Below, piece by piece: positions 17,809 through 26,344 of a stretch of 64,000 bases of DNA. The notes beneath the pieces are model-generated. The model saw nothing but the letters and a program-made list of their open reading frames with translations, did no database searches and was not told the origin of the DNA. The translations under genes were made by a program, and so were the position numbers. Origin of the DNA: an uncultured Collinsella sp. (GTDB taxonomy: Bacteria; Actinomycetota; Coriobacteriia; Coriobacteriales; Coriobacteriaceae); the NCBI GenBank assembly GCA_902465105.1, contig CABQLM010000002.1, positions 71,849 through 135,848 on the forward strand, in the 5' to 3' direction. Each line of letters opens with the position of its first letter. Position 1 is the stretch's first letter.

Positions 17809-17946
17809 TCCCGATCGGTCCCTTGGAGGCGGGGGAAGGGATCATCTTCACCTCGCGAGGGCATCAACGCGGCCCGCTTGCCACGAAACTGGCCCATCCA
17901 CTACGTTTAAGCCACTACCCTCAACCACAGCGAACAACGCAAAAAG

Positions 17947-17976
17947 AAAACCGCAGGTAAAAAGCCTGCGGTTTTT
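17947..17976 (+). terminator. Terminator downstream of xth
   Basis: AAAACCGCAGG pairs with CCTGCGGTTTTT around TAAAAAG. It lies 140 bp after the xth stop and may act on both strands. Confidence 0.8.
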
Positions 17977-18148
17977 CATAAAACGCGGTTGTGTTTGGGG
18001 GTGTCGAGCCAAACGTAGTAGATAGGCCGATTTCGTGGCGGGGGGGGGGATTCAGCTGATTCCCCGGGGACGTCTGGGGACGGGAAGAAAAACGGATCAA
18101 TTTGGCTCTCTGAGGGCCACGTTGCCCGTCATATAAGCCGGCCATTCC

Positions 18149-18300
18149 AAAACTATGCCGGTTTACGGGGCTGAATCGCGAACCCCCAACCATACGCAAT
18201 TTCGAAATAACAAAACCGCAGGTAAACTGCTTGTTCTATTTCGGAAAAAGCCGGTATGGTCTGCCTGCGCCAATCTAGCCCCGTAAACCGGCATAGTTTT
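18149..18300. repeat. MITE-like element with 24-bp perfect terminal inverted repeats
   Basis: AAAACTATGCCGGTTTACGG and four more bases at 18149-18172 are matched perfectly by the reverse complement at 18277-18300. The 104-bp interior contains a second imperfect inverted repeat, TTTCGAAATAACAA against TTGTTCTATTTCGGAAA. It also has a copy of AACCGCAGGTAAA that resembles the upstream xth terminator. There is no coding capacity. The whole spacer 17809-18347 has no gene; it also holds a run of nine or more G at about 18042-18051 and a CCCCGGGGACGTCTGGGGACGGG-like patch. Target-site duplications are not evident. Confidence 0.7.
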
Positions 18301-18347
18301 AAAATGGCACTTTGGCAGTATTGATTCCCGCGTCGGCGCAACCAGCC

Positions 18348-19061
18348 TTACAGCCCGTATTTCACGACGACTCGGTTGATGCGGCGACACCAGGGCTTGT
18401 ACAGGGCGGCCAAGAACACGCAGGTCGCGAGGCCGTGTGTGATATCGAACGGCACTGCCGTGGCAAGACGCGCCACGGCACCCGCCCAAGTAAGCGGCTG
18501 TACAAATCCAATGATGTCATACGCGTTAATCACAACGCCGTACAGCAAACCCGAAGCAAAGCCGTAGGTCAGCAGCGCCGGCATACGCACGGTGCCATCG
18601 GCGCGATCAAAAGCGCCGGCATGCGCCAGCGCACCGCCAACGTATCCCACGAGCCCCCAGGCATACATCTGCCACGGCGTCCACATGCCCTGCCCAAAAA
18701 AGAAATTGCTGGTCAGCGCCGCCAGCGCGCCAACCATAAAACCATTGCGGCGACCAAGCGTCGCCCCCGCGATAATGGCGATAGCGCTCACCGGTTTAAA
18801 GTCGGGAATGGGCCCAAACAGGATGCGCCCCGCCGCCGCCAGCGCCGCTAGCACCAGCGTGGGCATAATCTGGCGCAGGCCTGGACGCGATGCCTCATAG
18901 CCCGCAAAGAACAGCGCAAGCACCAACGCCACCACAACCAGCATGGCCAACGCTGCCTGCTCAACACCCGCCAGCAACGCGGCAGCCATCACCGCCGGCA
19001 CCGCCAACAACAGCGGGATCTCCAGTTTTGCAAGCAGGCGCAAGCCGCGATAATCCGCCAT
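18348..19061 (-). CDS. ECF transporter substrate-binding (S) membrane component
   Basis: This product of about 237 residues has six or so hydrophobic segments. Its conserved patch (AAAGRILFGPIPDFKPVSA and GQGMWTPWQMYAWGLVGY) marks energy-coupling-factor S components that capture a vitamin. The ligand is not readable; cobalamin-type or other cofactor import would fit similar proteins. The ATG at 19061 begins five bases after the fused ATPase gene ends, so it is the last gene of a three-gene ECF operon. A dedicated S component next to its own ATPase and T component indicates a group I system. Confidence 0.8.
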   Translation of the reverse strand: MADYRGLRLLAKLEIPLLLAVPAVMAAALLAGVEQAALAMLVVVALVLALFFAGYEASRPGLRQIMPTLVLAALAAAGRILFGPIPDFKPVSAIAIIAGATLGRRNGFMVGALAALTSNFFFGQGMWTPWQMYAWGLVGYVGGALAHAGAFDRADGTVRMPALLTYGFASGLLYGVVINAYDIIGFVQPLTWAGAVARLATAVPFDITHGLATCVFLAALYKPWCRRINRVVVKYGL

Positions 19062-19065
19062 TCCA

Positions 19066-20520
19066 TCACGCCCTATAGAACACGTTGTCGGCAAAGAAGT
19101 CGGCCGGCGGCTCCATGCAGGCAATCTCGCCGTCAAACATCATGGCGGCGTCGTCGGCTACCTGCTCGGCAAAGTCCAAATCGTGCGTAGCCATGATGAC
19201 GGTGCCGCCAGCCTTCGCATGGTCACGCAGGGCGCGGGCGATAATGCGGCGGCTGAACAGGTCTAGACCCTTGGTGGGCTCATCGAGCAATAGCAGTTCG
19301 GGGCCGATTAGCAGCAGTTTTGCCAATGCAAGCAGTTGACGCTGCCCGCCCGAAAGATCGTACGGATGGCGTCCATCCAGACCCGACAACCCCAAGCTCG
19401 CCGCGCGCTCCCGCGCCAAGTTCTCGTCATATCCGCAGGTCGAGGCCCATTCCATCAGCTCATCGCGAACCGTCTCGGCAACCAGCAATGCTTTGGGATT
19501 CTGAGGCAGCAGCGCCGCCGAGGCCGCTCCGCGCACCATGCGGCCGCGCTGCAGCTTGGCGGTCTTCGCCAGCACCGAAAGCATTGTCGACTTGCCGCAG
19601 CCGTTACCGCCAACAACGGCATGCACCGCACCGGCCGAAAACGCCACGTCGAGCCCACGCAGCACCCAACCGCCCGCGCGATTGTAGCGAAACCAGCCCT
19701 CGCGGATAGCTGCCGCCGCACTCGTCGCCGCCCCCTGCGCAGGCCGGCAAGAGTCCAAAGCCAAAAGTCCCTCGCGACTACCCAAACTCGCCAGGTCAAC
19801 CACCTCGCACACGCGACCGTCTTCAATCCGGTACGCGCACGTCGCGTACTCGAGCATCGGGCGCGGCTGGTGCGTCGCCACAACTACTGTGCAGCCCAGC
19901 TCGCGGTTCACGCGAAACAGAGCATGCAGAAAATTTTTCTCGGCAACAGGATCCAGCTGAGATGTGGGCTCGTCGAGCAACAGCACACGTGGGCGCAGCG
20001 CCAGCACGGCCGCCAACGACAGCAGCTGCTTGCGTCCGCCCGAAAGCGTATCGGTATCGCGGTGGAGCCAATCCTCAATTCCAAAGAAATAGCTGGTCTC
20101 GGCTACGCGGCGGCGCATCTCGTCGCGCGACATGCCTAAGTTTTCCAGGCCAAACGCCATCTCGTGCCACACGGTCTCGCACACAATCTGGTTTTCGGGA
20201 TCCTGGAACACGTAGCCCACGCGCTCCGCAGACGCGCGCACGTCCATGTCGGCAACGTTCTCGCCCAGCACGCGCAACTCGCCAGCGCGCTCGCCCGCCG
20301 GAGCAATCTCGGGCTTGAGCAACGACAGCAGCGTCGACTTACCCGATCCGGTACCGCCGACAAGCAGCGCAAATGCACCTTGGGGAACAGACCAGTCGAG
20401 CCCCTCGAGCACCGCAGCATCAGCCCCGGGGTAGGCAAAGCTCAGGCTCCGCACCTCAATCGCCGGCATATCCGGGCCGCACGCCGCGCCCGACACCGGG
20501 CCCCTATCCAACCGAGCCAT
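19066..20520 (-). CDS. ECF transporter double ATPase (EcfA1-EcfA2 fused)
   Basis: One 484-residue chain contains two complete ABC ATPase domains. The first (about residues 20-250) has Walker A GGTGSGKST, signature LSGGRKQ and Walker B VLLLDEPTSQLD. The second (about residues 275-480) has GGNGCGKST, LSGGQRQ and LLLLDEPTKGLD. A lone QDPENQIV Q-loop in the first half is typical of EcfA. The start overlaps the EcfT stop (ATGA), so the two are translationally coupled. It powers import together with the flanking S and T membrane proteins. Both halves look catalytically intact. Confidence 0.92.
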   Translation of the reverse strand: MARLDRGPVSGAACGPDMPAIEVRSLSFAYPGADAAVLEGLDWSVPQGAFALLVGGTGSGKSTLLSLLKPEIAPAGERAGELRVLGENVADMDVRASAERVGYVFQDPENQIVCETVWHEMAFGLENLGMSRDEMRRRVAETSYFFGIEDWLHRDTDTLSGGRKQLLSLAAVLALRPRVLLLDEPTSQLDPVAEKNFLHALFRVNRELGCTVVVATHQPRPMLEYATCAYRIEDGRVCEVVDLASLGSREGLLALDSCRPAQGAATSAAAAIREGWFRYNRAGGWVLRGLDVAFSAGAVHAVVGGNGCGKSTMLSVLAKTAKLQRGRMVRGAASAALLPQNPKALLVAETVRDELMEWASTCGYDENLARERAASLGLSGLDGRHPYDLSGGQRQLLALAKLLLIGPELLLLDEPTKGLDLFSRRIIARALRDHAKAGGTVIMATHDLDFAEQVADDAAMMFDGEIACMEPPADFFADNVFYRA

Positions 20521-21413
20521 CAGCCGAACCTCTTCTCATCGATCGCATGCAACACACAGGGCAGCACCATCCAGGCAGCATACACGGCATAGCCCAGCCA
20601 CGGCGCGGGCACCGAAAGCTGCGGGTAAAACGAATACTGCGTTGTCGCGGTCCATGCCACCGCCACCGCGGCAGCACCAAACAGCGCGAGCCCGACCAGC
20701 GCGGCAACATCGCCGCGCCTCAGCCGATACCGCGCGTACGTCGTGCGGCGCGTCACGGCACCCCACCCACGGGAGCGCATGGCGTCCGCGCGCTCAAGCG
20801 AATCTTCCATGCCCCAGCCCATCAACACGCTCGATGCCCGCAGACGCGAACGCACGGGATCGGTGGGCGCACGCCCCGGCACATCAATCGCGTCCTGCAC
20901 CGCCAGCACCGTGCGGCCGCGGCGCAAAAACTGTGGGATAAGCCGCATGCACATCGAGATCATGAGCGCGATCACCGGCGCGGCGTTGCCCAACAGTGCG
21001 AGTACCTTGTCGTATTCGAGCATCGACGCCGCAGCCTCAAACCACAGCACGCTCGCCACAAACAGCCCGCCCATGCACAGGCCGTAAACCATGCTCTCTA
21101 GATACACCGCACGCATGCCAATACGAAACAGCTCCGTCGAGCCCGAGGCGCTAAACAGCGGGTTGACCAGTGCAATGATCAAAATCACCGGCAGCTGCCA
21201 GCGAAGCGCCCCCAACGTGCGCGCAGCACCGCGCGTCGCAAGCCCGTACGCCAGCCCGCCCGCAAGCGACAGCGCAATCAGCACCGGTTGCATCGAGAAC
21301 ATGATGAGCCCTAGCGTCAGCACTATATTGAGTGCCGGCACAGCCGGATGCGACATCGAGAATGCCGCAACGGGCTCGGCGCCCGAGCCCTCTCGCATGT
21401 TGTCCACAGGCAT
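20520..21413 (-). CDS. ecfT: ECF transporter transmembrane (T) component, CbiQ/EcfT family
   Basis: This 297-residue membrane protein has four to six hydrophobic segments. It carries the coupling-helix motif SLERADAMRSRGWG, the family's Ala-Arg-Gly signature that contacts the ATPases. It is the first gene of the ECF operon; the order T, A, S is unusual but compact. GGAGGGCGGGG immediately precedes the ATG at 21413. It transmits ATP hydrolysis to the S component so that it topples in the membrane. No riboswitch was recognised in its 190-bp leader, so the vitamin cannot be named. Confidence 0.88.
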   Translation of the reverse strand: MPVDNMREGSGAEPVAAFSMSHPAVPALNIVLTLGLIMFSMQPVLIALSLAGGLAYGLATRGAARTLGALRWQLPVILIIALVNPLFSASGSTELFRIGMRAVYLESMVYGLCMGGLFVASVLWFEAAASMLEYDKVLALLGNAAPVIALMISMCMRLIPQFLRRGRTVLAVQDAIDVPGRAPTDPVRSRLRASSVLMGWGMEDSLERADAMRSRGWGAVTRRTTYARYRLRRGDVAALVGLALFGAAAVAVAWTATTQYSFYPQLSVPAPWLGYAVYAAWMVLPCVLHAIDEKRFG

Positions 21414-21606
21414 CCCCGCCCTCCCGCCAAATCACCGACGCCGAAGCACTGCCGGCACCGCCCGCAAGCGGCGCAAACGCCACACCGCCGGCCCAAACCT
21501 CAGCTGCCGCGCGCCAATCGTTACGCGCTCATCATATGCCTGCGGTATCATATTGCGCCGTGTATCGTTTCCAAACACACGTCTCTATAACGTAACAGGA
21601 GATCAC

Positions 21607-23019
21607 ATGGATGCAACCGCAATTATCCTCGCCGCCGGCGAGGGCACACGCATGAAGTCGAACCACTGCAAGGTTTCGCACAAGATCCTGGGCAAGCCCA
21701 TGGTTCAGTGGATCGTCGACGCCACCATCAAGGCCGGCTGCAGCCGCGTCGTGGTCGTCATCGGCAGCCACGCCGACGAGATGCGTGCCCTTATCGACGG
21801 CGCCTACGCCAACAGCGCCACCAAGGTCGAGTGCGTCGAGCAGACCGAGCGCCTGGGCACCGGTCACGCCGTGAAGGTCGCGCTCGAGGCCTGCGGCATC
21901 ACGCAAGGCCCCGTCGTCGTGCTCAACGGCGACCTGCCGCTCATCACCGCCGACACCGTCGCCAAGTTCGCGCAGACCGTCGCCACCGGCGAGCTCGCCT
22001 GCACCGTCATGACCATGACCCCGCCCGACCCCTTCGGCTACGGCCGCATCAAGCTGGGCGCCGACGGCCAGATCGAACGCATCATCGAGCAGAAGGACTG
22101 CACGCCCGAGCAGGCCGCCACGCTGCTGGAGTGCAACGCCGGCTGCTACGCCTTCGACGGCGCGCAGCTCGCCGCCCACATTGACGAGATCGGTAACGAC
22201 AACGCGCAGTCCGAGTACTACCTGCCCGACATGCTCGAGATCCTTAAACGCCACGGTCAGGCGGTCTCCATCTTCCACTGCGATGACTACCGCGACGGCT
22301 TGGGCGTCAACAGCCGCATCCAGCTCGCGCAGCTCACCGCCATCGCGCGCGATCGCATCAACGAGCACTGGATGGCCGAGGGCGTCACCTTCATCGACCC
22401 CACGCAGGCCTGGATCGGCCCCGACGCCGTCATCGGCCGCGACACCATCGTGTGGCCGCAGACTCATCTGATCGGTCACGTCACCGTGGGCGAAGAGTGC
22501 CAGCTCGGCCCCAACAGCCGTCTCACCGACACCACCGTCGGCAGCGGCTGCGTCATCGACGAGACCATCGCCATCGAGGCCGTCATCGAGAACGGCGTCG
22601 ACTGCGGCCCGCGGGCCTACCTGCGCCCGGGCACCCACATGCTCGACGGCTCCAAGGCCGGCACGCACGTGGAGATCAAGAAGTCCACGATCGGCGAGGG
22701 CTCCAAGGTGCCGCACCTGTCCTACATCGGCGACACCACCATGGGCTCTGGCGTCAACGTGGGCGCTGGCTCCATCACCTGCAACTACGACGGCGTCCAC
22801 AAGCACAAGACCGTCATCGGCAAGGATGCCTTCATCGGTTCCGACACCATGATGGTCGCGCCCGCCCAGATTGGCGACGGTGCACTCGTGGCCGCCGGCT
22901 CCGTCATCACCGAGCCGGTCCCGGCCGACGCACTCGGTCTGGGCCGCGCCCGTCAGGTAAATATTGAGGGCTGGGCCGCCGATTATCGCCGCCGTCTGCA
23001 CGAGGACGACGAGGTATAA
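21607..23019 (+). CDS. glmU: Bifunctional N-acetylglucosamine-1-phosphate uridyltransferase / glucosamine-1-phosphate acetyltransferase
   Basis: GlmU makes UDP-GlcNAc for peptidoglycan. The 470-residue chain starts with the uridyltransferase motif LAAGEGTRMKS and has GTGHAVK, NGDLPL and the Mg-binding region GYGRI. The second half is a left-handed beta-helix acyltransferase with hexapeptide repeats, the acetyl-CoA region YIGDTTMGSGVNVGAG and NYDG. The start at 21607 has CAGGAG at good spacing; a longer frame from 21091 runs through the divergent ecfT gene and is not real. It ends with a strong terminator, then prs follows, as in many Gram-positive genomes. Confidence 0.97.
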   Translation: MDATAIILAAGEGTRMKSNHCKVSHKILGKPMVQWIVDATIKAGCSRVVVVIGSHADEMRALIDGAYANSATKVECVEQTERLGTGHAVKVALEACGITQGPVVVLNGDLPLITADTVAKFAQTVATGELACTVMTMTPPDPFGYGRIKLGADGQIERIIEQKDCTPEQAATLLECNAGCYAFDGAQLAAHIDEIGNDNAQSEYYLPDMLEILKRHGQAVSIFHCDDYRDGLGVNSRIQLAQLTAIARDRINEHWMAEGVTFIDPTQAWIGPDAVIGRDTIVWPQTHLIGHVTVGEECQLGPNSRLTDTTVGSGCVIDETIAIEAVIENGVDCGPRAYLRPGTHMLDGSKAGTHVEIKKSTIGEGSKVPHLSYIGDTTMGSGVNVGAGSITCNYDGVHKHKTVIGKDAFIGSDTMMVAPAQIGDGALVAAGSVITEPVPADALGLGRARQVNIEGWAADYRRRLHEDDEV

Positions 23020-23034
23020 CGTTTTACCAAGCAC

Positions 23035-23070
23035 AAAAGGAGCCGCTTCCGTGGGGACGGCTCCTTTTTC
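23035..23070 (+). terminator. Terminator after glmU
   Basis: AAAAGGAGCCG pairs with CGGCTCCTTTTT, 15 bp after the glmU stop. Confidence 0.93.
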
Positions 23071-23212
23071 TATGTTGACCTGCGCGGCCGAATGAGTGGT
23101 CGGTTCGTGTCCGTTGACGGTAAAGACGTTATCAAGACCCGATAAACCCCGCCGCGCGGTTACAATGCAACAAGGCATCTATATGGCATTCGATATATAA
23201 AGGAGAAGGGTA

Positions 23213-24199
23213 ATGCCGATTAATGATCCCGAGAAGTCGGAGAATATGCGCAAGTCCATCCGCGTGTATTCCGGTTCCTCCAACCGTCCCCTCGCTCAGA
23301 AGATTGCTGAGTACCTTGGGGTCGAGCTTTCGGGCCTTACGCTAAAGCAGTTCGCCAATGGTGAGATTTACGCCCGCTACGACGAGACCGTCCGCGGCGC
23401 CGACGTCTTCCTGATTCAGTCCGTGGCCGGCGGCAATGTCAACGACATGCTCATGGAGCTGCTCATCGCCACCGACGCTGCCAAGCGTGCATCCGCCCGC
23501 TCCATCACCGCCGTTATCACCCACTACGGCTATGCCCGCCAGGACCGCAAGGCCGGCCCGCGCGAGCCCATCACCGCTCGCCTCGTCGCCAACCTGCTCG
23601 AGCGCGCCGGCGTCAACCGCATCATCACCCTCGACCTGCACCAGGGCCAGATCCAGGGCTTCTTCGATATCCCGGTTAACCACCTGTCCGCACTGCCGCT
23701 GTTTGGCCAGTACTACAACGACATGCACTTCGACACCGACAACCTGGTTGTCGTCTCCCCCGACGTGGGCCGCGCCAAGGCTGCCAAGAAGCTGTCCGAC
23801 ATGCTCGGCTGCGACCTGGCCATCGCCCACAAGGGCCGTCCGCGCCACAACGCCGCCGAGGTCATGGGCATCATCGGTGACATCAAGGGCAAGACCTGCA
23901 TCATCAACGACGACATGATCGACACCGCTGGCACCCTGTGCGCCAACGTCAAGGAGCTCAAGGCTATGGGCGCTGGCGACATCTACGTCTGCGCCACCCA
24001 CGGCATCTTCTCCGGTCCGGCCATCGAGCGCCTGAACGACGCCCCGATCGTCGAGTGCCTCGTCACCGACGCCATTCCCGTCGAGGTCGGCGGCAAGATC
24101 AAGACCATCTCGGTCGCCGAGGAGTTCGCTCAGGCCATCTCCGCCGTTTACCACGAGGAGCCCGTCTCCACGCTCGTCGGCGGCGACTTCGCGCTGTAA
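23213..24199 (+). CDS. prs: Ribose-phosphate pyrophosphokinase
   Basis: Prs makes PRPP from ribose-5-phosphate and ATP, feeding the purine, pyrimidine, His and NAD pathways. The 328-residue enzyme has YSGSSNRPLAQKIA at the start, the flexible loop region YARQDRKAGPREPITA, the histidine-containing DLHQGQIQGFF and the PRPP-binding loop DDMIDTAGTL. It uses AAGGAG before the ATG at 23213. A possible -10 TACAAT occurs at about 23161 but has no clear -35. The supply of PRPP links this gene to the pur genes elsewhere in the window. Confidence 0.97.
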   Translation: MPINDPEKSENMRKSIRVYSGSSNRPLAQKIAEYLGVELSGLTLKQFANGEIYARYDETVRGADVFLIQSVAGGNVNDMLMELLIATDAAKRASARSITAVITHYGYARQDRKAGPREPITARLVANLLERAGVNRIITLDLHQGQIQGFFDIPVNHLSALPLFGQYYNDMHFDTDNLVVVSPDVGRAKAAKKLSDMLGCDLAIAHKGRPRHNAAEVMGIIGDIKGKTCIINDDMIDTAGTLCANVKELKAMGAGDIYVCATHGIFSGPAIERLNDAPIVECLVTDAIPVEVGGKIKTISVAEEFAQAISAVYHEEPVSTLVGGDFAL

Positions 24200-24221
24200 T
24201 CGCTCGACCCTCGCATCCCTC

Positions 24222-24326
24222 CGGAAGCCCCGGACGCGCCTGCGGGGTTATCACGCGAACGTCCTCGCCGCTTTGCGGCTGCGGGGTGTTCGCTTTGATA
24301 ACCCCTCCCGGCGTGTCCGGGGCTTC
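24222..24326 (+). repeat. Large nested inverted repeat downstream of prs
   Basis: GGAAGCCCCGGAC (24222-24234) pairs with GTCCGGGGCTTCC (24314-24326). Inside it GGGGTTATCA (24243-24252) pairs with TGATAACCCC (24295-24304), and GCGAAC (24254-24259) with GTTCGC (24287-24292), with a CGCCGC...GCGGC tip. Nearly the whole 105-nt stretch folds on itself. It lies 22 bp after the prs stop and could terminate or protect the transcript. Confidence 0.85.
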
Positions 24327-24443
24327 CTGCTGTCTCGGGGCAACTGTTTTCTGAAATGACTTTGCTGCAACCTTTCCTCGCCTTCGGCGGGCGTGGTAGC
24401 CTTTGTCGTTGATTAAACTCTTATGTGTAACGGAAGGACAAAT

Positions 24444-25073
24444 ATGGCAGCTGCACAGCCGCTTAAGATTCGCATGGTTGCCGGACTTGGCAACCCTGGC
24501 GATGAGTATGCCGAGACCCGCCACAACGCCGGTTTTAAGGCGATCGACGAGCTGGCCCGTCAGGCCGGCGTCACGTACTGGAAAAACCAGGCAGGCGCCG
24601 AGGTCGCGCTCATCAATATCAACGATGCCGAGGAAGAGGGCGGCAAGCGCCAGATCGTGCTGGTCAAGCCGCAGTCGTATATGAATACCTCGGGTGGTCC
24701 CATCTCCAAGCTCTGCCGCGAGTACAAGATCAAGGCCGAGGAGCTGCTCGTGATTCACGATGAGCTCGACATTCCCGCCGGTGATGTTCGCGTCAAGGTG
24801 GGCGGTGGCCACGCCGGCCACAACGGCCTGCGCTCCATCATCGACAAGATGGGCAGCCGCGACTTCAGCCGCATCCGCACCGGCATCGGCAACCCTCCCG
24901 GCAAGATGGCTGTCGCCGACTACGTGCTCAAGCAGCTGCGTGCCCGCGAGGCCGAGGACTTCCAGGACACCTGCGCCCGCGCTGCCGACGCCGCCGGCCT
25001 GGCCATCGTCCACGGCGTGATCTACGCCCGCGACCATGTCAACGGCTCTGCCTCTGCCAACGGCAAGCACTAA
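24444..25073 (+). CDS. pth: Peptidyl-tRNA hydrolase
   Basis: Pth recycles tRNA from stalled peptidyl-tRNA. The 209-residue product shows VAGLGNPGDEYAETRHNAGF (catalytic His and Asn), KPQSYMNTSGG, VIHDELDIPAG, GGGHAGHNGLRSI and GIGNPPGK. All catalytic residues are present. The start at 24444 follows GGAAGGA by seven bases; a longer frame from 24423 adds only MCNGRTN. Its stop codon TAA is the first triplet of a repeated stem-loop element, which is shared with purF. Confidence 0.95.
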   Translation: MAAAQPLKIRMVAGLGNPGDEYAETRHNAGFKAIDELARQAGVTYWKNQAGAEVALININDAEEEGGKRQIVLVKPQSYMNTSGGPISKLCREYKIKAEELLVIHDELDIPAGDVRVKVGGGHAGHNGLRSIIDKMGSRDFSRIRTGIGNPPGKMAVADYVLKQLRAREAEDFQDTCARAADAAGLAIVHGVIYARDHVNGSASANGKH

Positions 25074-25074
25074 A

Positions 25075-25274
25075 ACCTACCAAAAAGGGACAGGTTTATT
25101 TTGGCAGGTTTTATCTGCGGAAACGCCGCAGCGGCCGCGACGCAATAAACCCTGTGCCGCCATACATATGCAACGCCCCAAAGGGGGCCGGCCTCACCGA
25201 TACGCGAGACCGGCCCCCTTTGCCGTTTTGCCTGATAAAACCTACCAAAATAAACCTGTCCCTTTTTGGTAGGT
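25075..25274. repeat. Long inverted repeat with 40-bp arms fused to the pth stop codon, inner terminator included
   Basis: Positions 25075-25114 and 25235-25274 are inverted copies of each other with one mismatch in 40. The left arm begins at the pth stop (TAAAACCTACC...) and can also fold alone into a hairpin with GGCAGGTTTTA. A separate inner hairpin at 25179-25221 (AAAGGGGGCCGG...CCGGCCCCCTTT) is a second terminator. The left arm recurs at 36484-36526 beside purF. The spacer 25074-25434 has no gene. Confidence 0.9.
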
Positions 25275-25323
25275 CGCTTTTCCCGCCTGCCAAAGACACA
25301 CGTAAGTGACATGTCCATGAGGG

Positions 25324-25329
25324 TATAAT
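25324..25329 (+). promoter_or_regulatory. Possible -10 box of the nfnAB transcript
   Basis: A perfect TATAAT lies about 105 bp upstream of the NfnA start. No good -35 hexamer is found at 16-18 bp, so the call rests on the -10 alone. Confidence 0.35.
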
Positions 25330-25434
25330 TTGCACCGTATGTCTGCACAACGCCTGTGCGCGTACGGTTTTATTCGGGCCACCGTCCTTTTCCGTGGAGG
25401 CACGGTTCGGTAGCCCTAACAAGAGAGGGGTTCT

Positions 25435-26344
25435 ATGTATAAGATCCTGGAGAAGACGCAGTTCTCTGAGAAGGTGTTCAAGTTCCGCATCGAGGCGCCT
25501 GCAATCGCCAAACATGCGCACGCCGGACAGTTCCTCATGGTCCGCGCCAACGAGACGGGCGAGCGTGTCCCGTTTACCCTGGCTGGCTGGCGCTGGACAG
25601 TTCCTCATGGTTCGCGCCAACGAGACGGGCGAGCGTGTCCCGTTTACCCTGGCTGGCTGGAACGGTGACGAGGGCTGGGTCGAGTTCATCTTCATGGTGA
25701 TCGGCAAGACCACCGAGATGCTGTCCACCTACGAGGCCGGCGAGTCGCTGCGCGACGTCGTGGGCCCGCTGGGCGTTCCCACCGAGATGGCCGAGGGCCC
25801 CTGCGCTGTCATTGGCGGCGGCGTCGGCCTGGCAATTGCCTTCCCGGTCGCTAAGCACCTGGTCGAGACCGGCCATGAGGTGCACGCCATCATGGGCGCC
25901 CGCACCAAGGACCTCCTGCTCATGGAGGACCAGTTCCGCGAGCTCCTCGACGAGGACCACATCCACATCACCACTGACGACGGCTCCTACGGCGAGCAAG
26001 GCGTTGTCACCGCTCCGCTGGAACGCCTGCTGCAGGACAAGGCCGTGAGCCAGGTCTTCTGCGTCGGCCCCGTTCCGATGATGAAGTTCTCGACCCTCAC
26101 CGCCCAGAAGTACGACACCCCCATCACCGCGTCGCTCAACCCCATCATGGTTGACGGCACCGGTATGTGCGGCTGCTGCCGCGTCGAGGTGGGCGGCGTG
26201 ACCAAGTTCGCTTGCGTCGACGGCCCCGACTTCGATGCCACCCTGGTCGACTGGGATGACCTTCGTGCCCGTCAGGCCGCTTACCGTTCCGAAGAGGGCG
26301 AGTCCCTCAAGGCCTATGAGGAAAAGAGCTGCGCATGCCACTAG
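25435..26344 (+). pseudogene. NfnA/PyrK-like ferredoxin-NADP reductase subunit, frame broken by a 70-bp tandem duplication
   Basis: The frame starting MYKILEKTQFSEKVFKFRIE is the N terminus of the FAD/NAD-binding subunit of NfnAB (also called sulfide dehydrogenase or GltA-partner). After GERVPFTLAGW it runs out of frame because positions 25521-25590 and 25591-25660 are tandem 70-bp copies with two base differences. A second frame resumes and carries the NAD domain (AVIGGGVGLAIAFPVAKHL) and the C-terminal 2Fe-2S cysteines CGCCRVEVGG. Removing one copy gives one protein of about 280 residues. It overlaps nfnB by ten bases. NfnAB couples NADH, NADPH and ferredoxin by flavin-based electron bifurcation. 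Either a fresh mutation or an assembly error. Confidence 0.88.
25521..25660. repeat. 70-bp tandem duplication with two mismatches
   Basis: The copies at 25521-25590 and 25591-25660 differ at two bases (CGCC/CGCT and GGTCC/GGTTC). Since 70 is not divisible by three it shifts the NfnA frame. Allelic differences between the copies suggest two strain variants were joined. Confidence 0.93.

Noticed and set aside
21091..21606. N-terminal extension of glmU
   Set aside because: It runs through the divergent ecfT gene and lacks family similarity.
21414..21606. A cobalamin or TPP riboswitch upstream of the ECF operon
   Set aside because: No B12-box or thi-box-like consensus was found in the leader on the minus strand.
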